Shown: positions 53,771-64,000, counted from the first letter of the stretch. The stretch is 64,000 nucleotides of DNA from Brevundimonas intermedia (GCF_004614235.1 NZ_SPVH01000002.1:310001-374000), one strand, 5' to 3'. The notes: generated by a model from the sequence alone, not told the origin. Made by a program: numbers and translations.

Positions 53771-54501
53771 TATATCCCGCCATCGACCTGAAGGGCGGCG
53801 TCTGCGTGCGTCTGATGCACGGCAAGTTCGACCAGGTGACGCAATATGACGAACAGCCGGCCGCCCGGCTGACCGCCTTCACGACCGAGGGCGCGCAGTG
53901 GATCCACATCGTCGATCTGGACGGCGCAGAGGCGGGCGAGGCGCGTCAGCACGGCCTGATCGGCGAACTGACCCAGGCCATCGACGTCAAGATCCAGTCG
54001 GGCGGCGGGGTGCGCGGGGCCAACGACGTGGCCAAACTGCTGGACGCGGGCGTGTCGCGCGTCGTGGTCGGCTCCCTGGCGGTGACCCAGCCCAACGATG
54101 TGGCCGCCTGGCTCAAGGGCTTTGGCGTCGAACGCATCACCCTGGCCCTGGACGTCAAGATCGAGGACGGCGTGCCCGTCCCCGCCCTGAAGGGCTGGAC
54201 CCAGTCGTCGGGCGTCACCCTGTGGGAGGCGCTGGATCGTTATCCCAAGGGGACGGCCAAGCATCTGCTGGTGACGGACGTCGGCCGCGACGGCGCAATG
54301 ACCGGACCGAATCTGGATCTGCTGGCGGAAATCCGTCAGCGCCGTCCCGACCTAGTGCTCCAGGCCTCGGGCGGGGTCTCGTCTCTGGAAGACATCGCGG
54401 CGGTAAAGGCTCTGGGCTGTCACGGGGTCATCGTCGGCCGCGCCCTTTACGAAGGCCGCTTCACCCTGCCCGAAGCCATCGCGACGGCTAAACGGTCGTG
54501 A
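53764..54501 (+). CDS. hisA: ProFAR isomerase
   Basis: A 245-residue (beta/alpha)8 barrel. [20 protein letters not shown] has the first catalytic Asp; [30 protein letters not shown] and VVVGSLAV bind phosphate; [19 protein letters not shown] has the second Asp; [15 protein letters not shown] the last phosphate loop. Overlaps hisH by 7 bases. Confidence 0.96.
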   Translation: MLIYPAIDLKGGVCVRLMHGKFDQVTQYDEQPAARLTAFTTEGAQWIHIVDLDGAEAGEARQHGLIGELTQAIDVKIQSGGGVRGANDVAKLLDAGVSRVVVGSLAVTQPNDVAAWLKGFGVERITLALDVKIEDGVPVPALKGWTQSSGVTLWEALDRYPKGTAKHLLVTDVGRDGAMTGPNLDLLAEIRQRRPDLVLQASGGVSSLEDIAAVKALGCHGVIVGRALYEGRFTLPEAIATAKRS

Positions 54502-55265
54502 CAGCGCGGCGGATCATCCCCTGCCTGGACGTCAAGGACGGCCGGGTGGTCAAGGGCGTGAAGTTCGTCGGCCATACCGACATGGGCGACGCGGCGGAAC
54601 TGGCCGCCCGATACCGCGATGCGGGCGCCGACGAACTGGTATTCTACGACATCACCGCCAGCCCCGAAGGGCGGACGCTGGACTATGGCTGGATCAAGGA
54701 CATCGCCCGGCTGCTGGACATCCCCTTCTGCGTCGCCGGCGGCATCCGCAGCGTGGATCAGGCGGCCCGCTGCCTGGATCACGGCGCGGACAAGGTCTCG
54801 ATCAACTCCCCCGCCCTGGAACGCCCCGAGCTGATCGCCGACATGGCCGCACGACTGGGCAGCCAGTGCGTCGTCGTCGGCGTCGATAGCCGTCTGGAGG
54901 ACGGCGAATGGGTGGTCCACAAATACACCGGCGACCCCGACGCCCGTCGCCACGCCGGCAAGCGCACCCTGGACTGGCTGGACGAGGCGCAGAACCTGGG
55001 CGCCGGCGAAATCGTGCTGAACTGCATTGACCAGGACGGGGTGCGCAAAGGCTATGACATCGCACAACTGTCTGCCGCTCGCGCGCGCCTGACCATCCCC
55101 CTGATCGCCTCGGGCGGCGCCGGCGCGCCTGAGCATTTCAGGGACGTGTTCGAACAGGCCGACGTTTCCGGCGCGCTGGCCGCCAGCGTCTTTCACACCG
55201 GCGCGATAGCCATCCCCGACTTGAAACGATACCTGGCCGACCAAGGCCTGGAGATGCGGATATGA
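54498..55265 (+). CDS. hisF: imidazole glycerol phosphate synthase, cyclase subunit
   Basis: A 255-residue (beta/alpha)8 barrel that uses ammonia from His[20 protein letters not shown] (first Asp), [60 protein letters not shown] (second Asp) and [17 protein letters not shown]. Starts at GTG 54498, overlapping hisA by 4 bases. Confidence 0.96.
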   Translation: MTARRIIPCLDVKDGRVVKGVKFVGHTDMGDAAELAARYRDAGADELVFYDITASPEGRTLDYGWIKDIARLLDIPFCVAGGIRSVDQAARCLDHGADKVSINSPALERPELIADMAARLGSQCVVVGVDSRLEDGEWVVHKYTGDPDARRHAGKRTLDWLDEAQNLGAGEIVLNCIDQDGVRKGYDIAQLSAARARLTIPLIASGGAGAPEHFRDVFEQADVSGALAASVFHTGAIAIPDLKRYLADQGLEMRI

Positions 55266-55888
55266 TCCTCGACCCCAACACCATCGATTTCGAAAAAGGG
55301 AATGGCCTTGTCCCCGTGGTGGTGCAGGACGCCGCCACGCTTCAGGTCCTGACCCTGGCCTATATGGACCGCGCCGCCCTGGACGAGACCCTCGCGTCCA
55401 AGGAAGCCACCTTCTTCTCCCGCTCGCGCGGCGGGCGGTGGAGGAAGGGCGAGACCTCGGGGGACCGGCTATATGTCGTGGGCATAACGCCCGACTGCGA
55501 CAACGACGCTCTGGTCCTGTCGGTCCGGCCTGTCGGCAACGCCTGCCACCTGAACCGGACCAGCTGCTTCGGCGACGCCGATGCGCCAGGCGTGGGCCGC
55601 ATCGCTCGGCTGGAACAGACCATCGCCGTGCGCGCCGCCGCCGACCCGTCCGAAAGCTGGACCGCCAAACTGATCGCCCAAGGCCCCAAACGCATCGCCC
55701 AAAAGGTCGGTGAAGAAGGCGTAGAGACGGCTCTCGCCGGCGTTGCAGGCCCTGACGAGGAACTCGCCAGCGAGGCTGCGGATTTGATCTATCACCTGCT
55801 CGTTCTTCTCCATGCCCGTAACATGGTGTTTCAGGACGTGCTGGACGTGTTGGCCTCACGCGCGGAAGCGGCCAAAGACAGCGGCTAG
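55262..55888 (+). CDS. hisIE: bifunctional phosphoribosyl-AMP cyclohydrolase / phosphoribosyl-ATP pyrophosphatase
   Basis: A 208-residue fusion. The HisI domain (1-~115) has [33 protein letters not shown], then [20 protein letters not shown] and TSCF with the zinc Cys residues and Asp motif. The HisE domain (~125-208) has [20 protein letters not shown] and [17 protein letters not shown], with the Glu/Asp ligands of a MazG-like fold. It carries steps 2 and 3. Last gene of the operon, overlapping hisF by 4 bases. Confidence 0.94.
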   Translation: MILDPNTIDFEKGNGLVPVVVQDAATLQVLTLAYMDRAALDETLASKEATFFSRSRGGRWRKGETSGDRLYVVGITPDCDNDALVLSVRPVGNACHLNRTSCFGDADAPGVGRIARLEQTIAVRAAADPSESWTAKLIAQGPKRIAQKVGEEGVETALAGVAGPDEELASEAADLIYHLLVLLHARNMVFQDVLDVLASRAEAAKDSG

Positions 55889-55936
55889 GCCGTAAAGGCG
55901 TGCGTCCCGACAAATGGGACAGTCGAGGGAAATTCT

Positions 55937-57409
55937 ATGGCGGCTCTCATTCTGTTCGGCGGCGGCGGCGATCTGGCGATGCGCATGCTGCTGCCGTCGC
56001 TGTATTTCCTCGAACACGACGGCCTGCTGCCTGAAGGACTGAAGATCATCGGCGCCGCCCGTTCGGAAGAAAGCGCCGACGACTATATCGCCAAGGTGCA
56101 TGAGGCCGTGAAAGCCCGCGCCGAGGCCGACCAGGCCTGGGACGAAACCAGCTGGTCCAGGATGAAGGCCCGCCTGGACTATCTGGCCGTGGACGCCACC
56201 TCGCCCGACAGCCTCAAGCCCCTGAAGGACAAGGTCGGCGACGGCGAGGTCACGTCGTTCCTGGCCGTCTCCCCCTCGCTCTACGCCCGCATCGTCACGG
56301 CGATGAAGGCGGCGGGTCTGGCGGACAAGAACTGCCGCATCGTGCTGGAGAAGCCGGTCGGGCGCGACCTGAAGTCCTTCCTGGAGATCGACGACGCCGT
56401 GGCCCACGCCTTCAGCGAAGACCAGGTGTTCCGTATCGACCATTATCTGGGCAAGGAGACGGTCCAGAACCTGATCGCCCTGCGCTTCGGCAATACGATC
56501 TTCGAGCCGCTGTGGAACAACCTGTCGATCGATCACGTCCAGATCACGATCGGCGAGACGGTGGGGGTCGGCGATCGCTGGCCCTACTATGACGAATACG
56601 GCGCCCTGCGCGACATGCTGCAGAACCACATGCTGCAGCTGCTGTGTCTGGTGGCGATGGAGCCACCCAGCGATCTGGACCCGGATTCGGTGCGTAACGA
56701 GAAGGTCAAGGTGCTGCGCTCCCTGCGTCCCGTCACGGTGGACGAGGCCGAGCGCGTCACCGTGCGCGGCCAGTATGTGGCGGGCGTCTCAGAGGGCAAA
56801 CCGGCCAAGGGCTATGACGAGGAACGGGGAGCCGAGTCCGACACCGAAACCTTCGTCGCCGTACGCGCCGACATCGACAACTGGCGCTGGGCCGGCGTGC
56901 CCTTCTTCATGCGGACCGGAAAGCGCTTGCCGGAGAAGCGCACCGAGATCGTCATCCAGTTCAAGCCGCTGCCCCACTCGATCTTCGACCGTGACGACCG
57001 GGGCGAGGTTCAGGCCAACCGCATGGTCATCGAGCTTCAGCCCGAGGAAGACATCTCGCTGACGGTGATGAACAAGCGCCCCGGCCTGGATCGGCGCATG
57101 CAGCTTCAACCGATCAAGATGAGCCTGTCGTGGGGCGTCCCAAATTCGGGGGACGGCAAGTCCGCCGCTCCGCCCCGCCGCCGCATCGCCTATGAGCGGC
57201 TGCTGCTGGATGCGATGGCCGGAGACTCGACGCTATTCGTGCGCCGCGACGAGGCCGAGCAGGCCTGGAAATGGGTGGACGAGGTGTCCGAAGCCTGGGC
57301 CGAATCCGGCTTGAAGCCCGACGAATACGTCGCCGGCACCTGGGGCCCCGACAGCGCCGACATGCTGATGATGCGAACCGGCCGCGACTGGAACACGACC
57401 GATGTCTGA
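55937..57409 (+). CDS. zwf: glucose-6-phosphate 1-dehydrogenase
   Basis: A 490-residue protein. LILFGGGGDLAMRMLLPSLY binds NADP (GxxGDLA motif), VLEKPVGRDLKSF, FRIDHYLGKETVQNLIALRF is the substrate signature with His and Lys, and YDEYGALRDMLQNHMLQLL is conserved. It makes 6-phosphogluconolactone, the start of the Entner-Doudoroff operon. The ATG follows CGAGGGAAA, 48 bases after hisIE; a separate promoter could fit there but I cannot see a clear one. Confidence 0.97.
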   Translation: MAALILFGGGGDLAMRMLLPSLYFLEHDGLLPEGLKIIGAARSEESADDYIAKVHEAVKARAEADQAWDETSWSRMKARLDYLAVDATSPDSLKPLKDKVGDGEVTSFLAVSPSLYARIVTAMKAAGLADKNCRIVLEKPVGRDLKSFLEIDDAVAHAFSEDQVFRIDHYLGKETVQNLIALRFGNTIFEPLWNNLSIDHVQITIGETVGVGDRWPYYDEYGALRDMLQNHMLQLLCLVAMEPPSDLDPDSVRNEKVKVLRSLRPVTVDEAERVTVRGQYVAGVSEGKPAKGYDEERGAESDTETFVAVRADIDNWRWAGVPFFMRTGKRLPEKRTEIVIQFKPLPHSIFDRDDRGEVQANRMVIELQPEEDISLTVMNKRPGLDRRMQLQPIKMSLSWGVPNSGDGKSAAPPRRRIAYERLLLDAMAGDSTLFVRRDEAEQAWKWVDEVSEAWAESGLKPDEYVAGTWGPDSADMLMMRTGRDWNTTDV

Positions 57410-58118
57410 GCCCCGCCCCGTCGAAACCTTCCCCACCGTCGAGACCTGGGCCGAGGCCATCGCCGCCCGCCTGTCCGAGACCCTGGGTGCCGCCGTCCGC
57501 GAGAACGGCCGCGCCCTGTTCGCCGGTCCGGGCGGTTCGACGCCCGCGCCGGTCTATCGCCGTCTCGCCGCGACCGACCTGGACTGGTCCAAGATCGCCG
57601 CGACCCTGGTGGACGAGCGCTATGTCCCCGAGACCTCGCCGGAATCGAACGCCCGCCTGATCCGTGACGTGCTGTTGCAGGACAAAGCGGCGGCCGCGCG
57701 CTTCATCCCCCTCTATACGCCCGAGGTCACGGTGGACCGTGCGGGCATCGTGGCGGCCAAGGCTCTGGCCGATGCGGGCGGGCGTTTCGATGCGGTCCTT
57801 CTCGGCATGGGGGAGGATGGCCATATCTGTTCCATGTTCCCCAACAGCCCGACGCTGAAGACCCTGCTGACGCCGACGCTGAAGCCGACGGTTCTGGGCG
57901 TGCCCCACGGCCGCGACGGCGCGGCGCCGACGATCGAGCGCCTGTCGATCAACCTGGCCTATCTGATGTCGGCCGGCCGGGTGATCCTGGGCTTGAAGGG
58001 CGCCGTCAAGCGTCGCATCTTCGAGGAACAGGCCCAGGGCGATCCCAGGATTCAGCCCATCGCAGCCCTGATCGCCGCCGGTGTCCCCCTCGAAGTTCTG
58101 TACACGGAAGCCAGCTGA
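57402..58118 (+). CDS. pgl: 6-phosphogluconolactonase
   Basis: A 238-residue protein of the SOL/DevB type. FAGPGGSTPAPVYRRLA, LVDERYVPETSPESNARLI and VLLGMGEDGHICSMFPNSP hold the catalytic His and phosphate-binding residues. Overlaps zwf by 8 bases and ends 1 base before edd. Confidence 0.95.
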   Translation: MSEPRPVETFPTVETWAEAIAARLSETLGAAVRENGRALFAGPGGSTPAPVYRRLAATDLDWSKIAATLVDERYVPETSPESNARLIRDVLLQDKAAAARFIPLYTPEVTVDRAGIVAAKALADAGGRFDAVLLGMGEDGHICSMFPNSPTLKTLLTPTLKPTVLGVPHGRDGAAPTIERLSINLAYLMSAGRVILGLKGAVKRRIFEEQAQGDPRIQPIAALIAAGVPLEVLYTEAS

Positions 58119-58119
58119 C

Positions 58120-60009
58120 ATGGCCCTGCACCCCACGGTCGCCGCGGTCACCGCCCGCATCGTCGAGAAAAGCCGCGAGACCCGCGCCGACTACATCCGT
58201 CGCATGGACGCCGCGCGCGACAGCGGGACCGGCCGCGCCAAGCTGAGCTGCGCCAACTGGGCCCACGCCTTCGCCGGCCAGACCATCGCCGACAAGCTGA
58301 CGGCCATGGACGGGTCCAAGCCCAATCTGGGCATCGTCACCGCCTATAACGACATGCTCTCAGCCCACCAGCCGTTCGAACGCTTCCCCGACGTGGTGCG
58401 CAAGGCCGTGCGCGAGGTCGGGGCCACGGCCCAGGTCGCCGGCGGCACGCCCGCCATGTGCGACGGCGTCACCCAGGGACGTCCGGGTATGGAGCTGTCG
58501 CTGTTCAGCCGCGACGTCATCGCCATGTCCACCGGCGTGGCCCTGACGCACGACGCCTTCGACGCCGCCCTGATGCTGGGCGTCTGCGACAAGATCGTCC
58601 CCGGCCTATTCATGGGGGCCCTGGCCTTCGGTCATCTGCCGGTCGTCTTCGCCCCCGCCGGGCCGATGCCGTCGGGCATTCCGAATGCGGAGAAAGCCCG
58701 CGTCCGCGCCGAATACGCCCAGAACCGCGTCGATCGACAAACCCTGCTGGAAAGCGAGATCGGCAGCTATCACTCGCCCGGCACCTGCACCTTCTATGGC
58801 ACGGCCAACTCCAACCAGATGATGATGGAGCTGGGCGGGCTGCACATGCCGTCCACCGCCTTCGTCCATCCCGACACCGGCCTGCGCGATGCCCTGACGG
58901 CGGCGGCGGCCAGGCGGGCGGTCCAACTGGCCCGCAGCGGCGAGTGCCGCATGGCCGACGTCATCAGCGAGAAGTCCATCGTCAACATGATCGTGGCCCT
59001 GCTGGCCACCGGCGGTTCGACCAACCACGCCATCCACCTGGTCGCCATGGCGCGGGCGGCGGGCGTGCTGATCGACTGGACCGACATGGACGAACTGTCG
59101 TCGGTCACGCCGCTGCTGGCGCGGGTCTATCCCAACGGCTCGGCCGACGTGAACGCCTTCCAGGCCGCCGGCGGCGTCGCCTTCATCGCGCGTGAACTGG
59201 CCAAGGCCGGCAATATCCACAGCGACGTGACCACCATCATGGGTCAGGGAATCGAGGCCTATTTCCAGGAACCGTCGATGGTGGACGGCGAACTGGTCTG
59301 GCGCGACGGCGTCTCGGAAAGCCTCGATCTCGACATCCTGCGCCCCGCCTCAAACCCCTTCGACAAGGAGGGCGGTCTGCGGCTCGTCCAAGGCGACCTG
59401 GGCCGCGCGGTCATCAAGATCTCGGCGGTCAAACCCGAAAACCGCATCGTCGAGGCCCCCGCCGCCGTGTTCGAGACCCAGGAGGACGCGCTCCAAGCCT
59501 TCCGGGACGGCAAACTGTTCCGCGACGTCGTCGTGGTCCTGCGCTTCCAGGGACCCAAGGCGAACGGCATGCCCGAACTGCACAGCCTGTCTCCCGCCCT
59601 GTCGGTCATTCAGGACAAGGGGTTCAAGGTCGCCTTCGTCACCGACGGCCGCATGTCGGGCGCCAGCGGCAAGACCCCGGCCGCCATCCACGTCTCGCCC
59701 GAGGCCCTGGCCGGCGGCCCCCTGGCCCATGTGCAGGACGGCGACATCATCCGCCTGGACGCCGAGGCCGGGGTCCTGACCACGGTCGGGATCGCCGACC
59801 TGACCGCCCGTCCCCTCGCCGCCCGTTCCGCCGCCAACGCCGAGGGATCATCCTGGGGCTATGGCCGCGAACTGTTCGGCGCCTTCCGCCATGTGGTCAC
59901 CACGGCCGAACAGGGGGCGACCGTCTGTTTCGCCGTCCCGACCGGTTCACGCGGAAGCGATGACACGCCGCCCAACCCCAACTTCGTCGACCGGACAGTG
60001 GACGCCTGA
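58120..60009 (+). CDS. edd: 6-phosphogluconate dehydratase
   Basis: A 629-residue IlvD/Edd family protein that makes [78 protein letters not shown], and [18 protein letters not shown] contain the Fe-S Cys residues and the conserved DGRMSG loop. The ATG at 58120 is chosen over in-frame starts within pgl. Confidence 0.97.
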   Translation: MALHPTVAAVTARIVEKSRETRADYIRRMDAARDSGTGRAKLSCANWAHAFAGQTIADKLTAMDGSKPNLGIVTAYNDMLSAHQPFERFPDVVRKAVREVGATAQVAGGTPAMCDGVTQGRPGMELSLFSRDVIAMSTGVALTHDAFDAALMLGVCDKIVPGLFMGALAFGHLPVVFAPAGPMPSGIPNAEKARVRAEYAQNRVDRQTLLESEIGSYHSPGTCTFYGTANSNQMMMELGGLHMPSTAFVHPDTGLRDALTAAAARRAVQLARSGECRMADVISEKSIVNMIVALLATGGSTNHAIHLVAMARAAGVLIDWTDMDELSSVTPLLARVYPNGSADVNAFQAAGGVAFIARELAKAGNIHSDVTTIMGQGIEAYFQEPSMVDGELVWRDGVSESLDLDILRPASNPFDKEGGLRLVQGDLGRAVIKISAVKPENRIVEAPAAVFETQEDALQAFRDGKLFRDVVVVLRFQGPKANGMPELHSLSPALSVIQDKGFKVAFVTDGRMSGASGKTPAAIHVSPEALAGGPLAHVQDGDIIRLDAEAGVLTTVGIADLTARPLAARSAANAEGSSWGYGRELFGAFRHVVTTAEQGATVCFAVPTGSRGSDDTPPNPNFVDRTVDA

Positions 60010-60040
60010 TCCACCGAACCGAGCGCAGGAAACGCCTGAA

Positions 60041-61012
60041 ATGAATGACAAGACCCTTCTCGTCGGCGATGTCGGCGGCACGAATGCCCGCTTCGCCGTG
60101 GCCCGCATGGTCGATGGAAAGCCCGTGCTGGATCACCACGAGAGCTTTCCCGCCGAGACCTATCCGACCTTCCTGGAAGGCGTCGCCGCCTTCGTGGACG
60201 GCTGCGAGGTCAAGCCGACGGGCGGCGTGATCGCCGTGGCCGGCCCCGTCACCGACGGCGCCATCGACCTGACCAACTCGCCCTGGGCGGTGTCCGAGAC
60301 CGAGCTTCAGACCCTGGGCCTGAAGCCGGTCAAGCTGATCAACGATTTCGAGGCCCTGGCCTGGGGCGCGCCCATCGTGCCGGAAGACCAGCTGGAAAGC
60401 CTGGGCGGACCGGTGGACGGCGATCCCCACTCCACCGTGGCCGTATTGGGGCCCGGCACCGGCTTCGGCGTCGCCGCCCTCGTGCGCGACGCCTACGGCA
60501 AGGAAATGGCCATGCCGTCCGAGGGCGGCCACGCCTGTTTTCCGCCCGGCGATCCGGTCGAGGACGAAATCCTGCGCATCCTGCGTCGTCGCTATGACCG
60601 GGTGTCCATCGAGCGCCTGATCTGCGGTCCCGGCCTGCTGAACATGCACAGGGCGTTGGCCGAGATCGACGGCCGCGAGACCCATATCGACGACCCGGCC
60701 CAGATCACCGAGACGGCGATGGCGGACCCGAACAGCCCGTGCGGCGCGACCCTGGCCCGCTTCTGCGCCATCCTGGGCGCCGTGGCCGGCGACATCGCCC
60801 TGACGACCGGGGCGCGCGGCGGCGTCTATATCGCCGGCGGCATCGTCCCGCGCATTCTGCCCTTCATCAAGGCCAGTCCCTTCCGCCAGCGGTTCGAACG
60901 CAAGGGCCGGTTCAAGGACTATATGACCGATATTCCGACCAAGGTGATCATGCACAAGCACGCCGCCCTGCTGGGCGCGGCGCGCGTCGCCTTCGCCCAG
61001 TCCGAAGACTGA
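60041..61012 (+). CDS. glk: glucokinase (Glk family)
   Basis: A 323-residue protein. LLVGDVGGTNARFAVARM binds phosphate, VAGPVTDGAIDLTNSPW, KLINDFEALAWG has the catalytic Asp, LGPGTGFGVAALV, and SEGGHACFPPGD bind glucose, VYIAGGIVPRIL closes the ATP site. It supplies glucose-6-phosphate to the operon. The ATG follows GCAGGAAA, 31 bases after edd. Confidence 0.96.
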   Translation: MNDKTLLVGDVGGTNARFAVARMVDGKPVLDHHESFPAETYPTFLEGVAAFVDGCEVKPTGGVIAVAGPVTDGAIDLTNSPWAVSETELQTLGLKPVKLINDFEALAWGAPIVPEDQLESLGGPVDGDPHSTVAVLGPGTGFGVAALVRDAYGKEMAMPSEGGHACFPPGDPVEDEILRILRRRYDRVSIERLICGPGLLNMHRALAEIDGRETHIDDPAQITETAMADPNSPCGATLARFCAILGAVAGDIALTTGARGGVYIAGGIVPRILPFIKASPFRQRFERKGRFKDYMTDIPTKVIMHKHAALLGAARVAFAQSED

Positions 61013-61103
61013 AAAACTCGGGCGATCACGAAAATCTCACGGCGGCGTGAACCGAACCGGCGCCTTGGCGTTTTTGAGTTTCCACCTAGGAGAGGAAACT
61101 CAA

Positions 61104-61409
61104 ATGAAAAAGTTCGCCATCGCCGCCGCTTCGGTCTTCATGCTCGCCGGCGTCGCCGCCTGCGGTGAAAGCGCCGCCGACAAGGCCGCTGAAAAGCAAG
61201 CCGACGCCATCGAAGCGACGGGTGAAGCCCGCGCCGATCAGCTGGAAGCCCAAGCCGCTGCGACCTCGAACGAGGCCCAGGAAACGGCTCTGAATGCTCA
61301 GGCCGATCAGGTCGAGAAGAACGCCGACCGCAAGGCCGACATGGTCGAGCAGCAAGCCGGCAATGCCGACGGCGGCATGACCACCAACAACACGCCTTCG
61401 ACCCAGTAA
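61104..61409 (+). CDS. small Ala-rich lipoprotein with coiled-coil repeat
   Basis: 101 residues from the ATG at 61104 (AGGAGAGGAAA before it). Lipoprotein signal ending MLAGVAACGE. The mature part is a long alanine/glutamate helix (ADKAAEKQADAIEATGEARA, DQLEAQAAATSN) with a heptad-like pattern, then a Gly/Asn/Thr-rich tail. No enzyme motif. Probably an abundant membrane-attached structural lipoprotein; function unknown. Confidence 0.8.
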   Translation: MKKFAIAAASVFMLAGVAACGESAADKAAEKQADAIEATGEARADQLEAQAAATSNEAQETALNAQADQVEKNADRKADMVEQQAGNADGGMTTNNTPSTQ

Positions 61410-61446
61410 GATTTGGCGACCCAGTAAATCCGTTTACGGATGGATC

Positions 61447-61477
61447 AGCCCCCATCGTTCGCGACGGGGGCTTTTTC
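61447..61477 (+). terminator. intrinsic terminator between convergent lipoprotein genes
   Basis: AGCCCCCATCG pairs with CGACGGGGGCT (one mismatch) around TTCG-type loop, followed by TTTTTC. It lies about 40 bases after the small lipoprotein stop. Confidence 0.8.
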
Positions 61478-61489
61478 GTGCGTGATGGG

Positions 61490-61855
61490 TCAGTCGATGC
61501 AGAGGGTCGGGCCGGCCTTGCCGTCTTCGACCGGGGTGTTGCAGCCGAAGCGGTCGCTGGTGGCCTGACAGACGCCAGCCGTCGCCGCGCCCGGCGCGAC
61601 GCCGCTGTTGCCCTCGATGCGGCAGTCGCCCTGGCATTGATCGCCGTCGGTGCAGCGCTTGCCGGCGTCGGCGTAAGAGATCACGCACTGCCAGGACTGC
61701 ATCCGGCCGACCTGTTTCATCGTGCCGCCGCGCGTGGCGCAGGCCGAGGCCTCGGCGCTCTGCATGGGGGCGTCGGAGCCGGCGCTCGTCGTGGTCTGAG
61801 GCGAGCAGGCGGCGGCCAGCAGGGCGACGGCGGCGATGAGGGAAACGCGGATCAT
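61490..61855 (-). CDS. cysteine-rich small lipoprotein
   Basis: 121 residues from the ATG at 61853-61855. Lipobox in [10 protein letters not shown]. The mature part has six further Cys ([50 protein letters not shown]), suggesting disulfide bonds. The start overlaps the hmgA stop as ATGA. Family not recognised. Confidence 0.75.
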   Translation of the reverse strand: MIRVSLIAAVALLAAACSPQTTTSAGSDAPMQSAEASACATRGGTMKQVGRMQSWQCVISYADAGKRCTDGDQCQGDCRIEGNSGVAPGAATAGVCQATSDRFGCNTPVEDGKAGPTLCID

Positions 61856-63147
61856 GAGATCTGTCCTTTGGTGAAACCTGACCAGACGTCGTCGTAGTCG
61901 AGCTGCATCTGCGGTGATTCGGACGCCCATTTCGTGACGCGGATCGGCATGCGCGTCTCGAACATGAAGGCCAGGGTGTTTTCGATCTTGTGCGGCTTCA
62001 GCTCCGCCTTGACCGCGCCGTCATAGCTGGCCTGATCGGGACCATGGCCGCTCATCCGGTTGTGCAGGGACGCGCCGCCCGGTGCGAAGCCGCCGGCCTT
62101 GGCGTCATAGGCGCCGGTCACCAGCCCCATGAACTCGCTCATGACGTTGCGGTGGAACCAGGGCGGTCGGAACGTATGCTCAGCCACCATCCAGCGTGGC
62201 GGGAAAATGACGAAGTCGATATTGGCCGTGCCCGGCGTCTCGGACGGGCTGGTCAGGACGGTGAAGATCGACGGATCGGGGTGGTCGTAGCTGACGGTGT
62301 TGATCGTGTTGAACCGCGCCGTGTCATAGCGGCAGGGCGCCAGATTGCCATGCCAGGCGACCACGTCCAGAGGGCTGTGGTCGAAGGTCGTGGCCCACAG
62401 ACGGCCGCCGTATTTCTGGACGCACTGGGTGGGGCGATCCACGTCCTCGAACGCCGCAACCGGGGTTTCGAAGTCGCGCGGATTGGCCAGGCCGTTTGAC
62501 CCGATGGGACCAAGGTCCGGCAGGCGGAACGGACTGCCGTAGTTTTCGCAGACATAGCCGCGAACGGGCCCGTCGACCTCGACGCGGAACCGGACGCCGC
62601 GCGGGATCAGTACGACATGGCCTGGCCCGGCCTCGATCACCCCCATCTCGGTGACGAACCGATGGGCGCCCTGTTGCGGCACGATCAGCAGCTCGCCGTC
62701 GGCATCGTAGAAGACGCGGTCGGTCATCGAGCGGTTGGCGACATACAGGTGGATGCCCGCGCCTGCGCCCGCGTCGGGTTCGCCATTTCCGCCATAGCTC
62801 ACCAGGCCCTCGACCCAGTCGGTCGGGGTCTCGGGCACGGGCAGAGGGTCCCAGCGCATCCGGTTGGGATTGGGCGGGGTCTCGTCGAACGGCCCCGAGC
62901 GGACGCGGCCCTGGTCGAAGGCCACATAGGGGCCGTGCTGGGCCGAGGGGCGCAGGCGATACAGCCAGCTGCGGCGGTTCTCGGCGCGCGGGGCGGTGAA
63001 GGCCGTGCCGGACAGCTGTTCGGCATACAGGCCCATCGGCGTCTTCTGCGGCGAGTTCTGGCCTACGGGCAGGGCGCCGGGCGCGGCCTCGGTCGCGAAA
63101 TGATTGCCGAAGCCGGTCAAATAGGCGGGCGCGTTGGATCGCGTCAT
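61852..63147 (-). CDS. hmgA: homogentisate 1,2-dioxygenase
   Basis: A 431-residue protein. [27 protein letters not shown] at the start; [10 protein letters not shown] is the family signature. [20 protein letters not shown] and [18 protein letters not shown] hold the Fe ligands (His, His, Glu). It opens the ring of homogentisate to maleylacetoacetate in tyrosine and phenylalanine breakdown. ATG at 63145-63147. Other genes of the pathway are not in the window. Confidence 0.96.
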   Translation of the reverse strand: MTRSNAPAYLTGFGNHFATEAAPGALPVGQNSPQKTPMGLYAEQLSGTAFTAPRAENRRSWLYRLRPSAQHGPYVAFDQGRVRSGPFDETPPNPNRMRWDPLPVPETPTDWVEGLVSYGGNGEPDAGAGAGIHLYVANRSMTDRVFYDADGELLIVPQQGAHRFVTEMGVIEAGPGHVVLIPRGVRFRVEVDGPVRGYVCENYGSPFRLPDLGPIGSNGLANPRDFETPVAAFEDVDRPTQCVQKYGGRLWATTFDHSPLDVVAWHGNLAPCRYDTARFNTINTVSYDHPDPSIFTVLTSPSETPGTANIDFVIFPPRWMVAEHTFRPPWFHRNVMSEFMGLVTGAYDAKAGGFAPGGASLHNRMSGHGPDQASYDGAVKAELKPHKIENTLAFMFETRMPIRVTKWASESPQMQLDYDDVWSGFTKGQIS

Positions 63148-63262
63148 GTCGTGTCTCCCTATGGCGTCGGTTTAGCCGTCCCTTGGACCAGCGTCACCCT
63201 TTTGCGGCGAGGCAACAGCTTGGCCGTTCGCGCGTTGACAGCCGCCAGGGAGCTGCACCGCC

Positions 63263-63778
63263 ATGACCTATCTGACCCGCGCCGTCTTCGGCTTCGCCAG
63301 TCTTCTGCTGCTGCTTTCCGCCATGGCCCTGATCGGGTTTGGCGTGAAGGATGCGGTGGAAGGGATCGGCCGACCGGATCAGTCCGGGGCCGACGCCGTG
63401 CTGGACATGCTGGGCTATGTCATCGTCGCCATCGCCGTGTTCGATGTGGCCAAATACATCTTCGAGGATGAGGTGCGGCGCGGCAATGAGCGGCGCAGCG
63501 CCGCCGAGGCCCGGCGCAGCCTGACGAAGTTCCTGTCCACCATCGTCATCGCCCTGTTCCTGGAGGCGCTGGTGGTGGTGTTCAAGACGGCGCGCGAGGA
63601 CGTCGCCCTGCTGCTCTATCCCTCCGCCCTGCTGATCGCCGCCGTCCTGGTGCTGGTCGGCCTGGGCGCCTTCCAGCGTTTCTCGGCCACGGTCGAGGAG
63701 AAGGTCGGCGACGACGACGAGGCGGAAGAGCGCAAGGACGAGGTCAAGCGCAAGGCGGGAGCCGCCCGAAAACCCTAG
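63263..63778 (+). CDS. small integral membrane protein of unknown function
   Basis: A 171-residue protein with four predicted hydrophobic segments (LLLLLSAMALIGFGV, MLGYVIVAIAVFDVA, STIVIALFLEALVVVF, ALLIAAVLVLVGLGAF) and a charged C-terminal tail (DDDEAEERKDEVKRKAG). No recognised motif. Its stop overlaps the facing Lrp/AsnC-type gene. Confidence 0.75.
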   Translation: MTYLTRAVFGFASLLLLLSAMALIGFGVKDAVEGIGRPDQSGADAVLDMLGYVIVAIAVFDVAKYIFEDEVRRGNERRSAAEARRSLTKFLSTIVIALFLEALVVVFKTAREDVALLLYPSALLIAAVLVLVGLGAFQRFSATVEEKVGDDDEAEERKDEVKRKAGAARKP

Positions 63779-64000
63779 GCCTGTTTCGGCAGGAAGGGCG
63801 AAAAGGTGATGACGGTGAAGGTGTCGCGGACATGCGGCCGCGTCTGCACCTGTTTGGTCACGAAGGTCCCAATGTCGGCGTCGCGCGGCAGGTTGAACTT
63901 GGCCAGCAGGTCGTGCTGGCCCGAGGTCGAATAGACCTCCGAGACGTTCTCGACATTGTCGACGATATCGGCCGCTACCTCGTTGGCGTAGCCCAGCTCG
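63775..64000 (-). CDS. Lrp/AsnC ligand-binding domain protein (5' end outside window)
   Basis: The last ~74 residues are visible and the frame runs off the right edge. ADIVDNVENVSEVYSTSGQH, then DLLAKFNLP and IGTFVTKQVQTRPHVRDTFT, then VITFSPFLP, is the RAM (ligand-binding) domain of Lrp/AsnC proteins. The DNA-binding half, if any, is beyond the edge. Could be a stand-alone RAM protein. The stop TAG overlaps the convergent gene's stop. Confidence 0.82.
   Translation of the reverse strand, partial: ELGYANEVAADIVDNVENVSEVYSTSGQHDLLAKFNLPRDADIGTFVTKQVQTRPHVRDTFTVITFSPFLPKQA

Overview
The window looks like chromosomal DNA of a Caulobacterales alphaproteobacterium, most likely Brevundimonas or a close relative. 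This is inferred from the very high GC, the order zwf-pgl-edd-glk, the DnaG and RpoD sequence types, the Anbu/alpha-E operon and the families of paired-hairpin intergenic repeats; no database search was possible. Genes are tightly packed, with many ATGA or TGATG stop/start overlaps.

Positions 1-14,880 look like an accessory island. Its genes are an alpha/beta hydrolase (cut by the window edge), a methyltransferase with a haem-oxygenase-fold enzyme, a complete cyanophycin synthesis and breakdown operon (small protein, cphA, cphB, small protein, isoaspartyl peptidase), a Crp/Fnr regulator, a four-gene operon (small protein, histidine phosphatase, NAD(P)HX dehydratase, 3-methyladenine DNA glycosylase), further small ORFs, and an SDR gene preceded by 13 consecutive C residues. 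It ends in mobile-element wreckage: a 28-codon stump of a DUF736 gene joined tail to tail to a truncated tyrosine integrase, directly against the 5' end of dusA, a known integration site. The left end lies outside the window.

Positions 14,880-35,600 are mainly core genes: dusA, a 3D-domain protein, a secreted tandem-repeat protein, an Mpo1-like protein, a DEAD-box helicase, an SDR, an HxlR regulator divergent from five small alpha+beta-barrel genes, Ku and LigD (non-homologous end joining), an extensin-family lipoprotein, DUF2256, rpoD, dnaG with a degenerate zinc ribbon, and a divergent pair for peptidoglycan recycling (S66 LD-carboxypeptidase and an Mpl/MurC-like ligase).

Positions 35,600-43,400 hold an iron and siderophore locus on the minus strand: TonB receptor, PiuC-type dioxygenase, PepSY protein, DUF2271, DUF4198, ApbE and a membrane flavoreductase. 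Two 17-bp palindromes and a near-match lie at its promoters. Positions 43,400-47,430 carry the Anbu proteasome-like peptidase with transglutaminase, alpha-E and circularly permuted ATP-grasp genes.

Positions 47,700-61,000 hold a ferredoxin-reductase-like gene and two long plus-strand operons. The histidine operon begins with a TrpR-like regulator under a 26-bp palindrome, followed by hisG, hisD, a fusion gene, hisH, hisA, hisF and hisIE. The fusion joins an aminotransferase-like domain that has lost its PLP lysine to HisB. The Entner-Doudoroff operon is zwf-pgl-edd-glk; eda is not in the window. The last 3 kb contain two small lipoproteins, hmgA, a membrane protein and a partial Lrp/AsnC-type gene.
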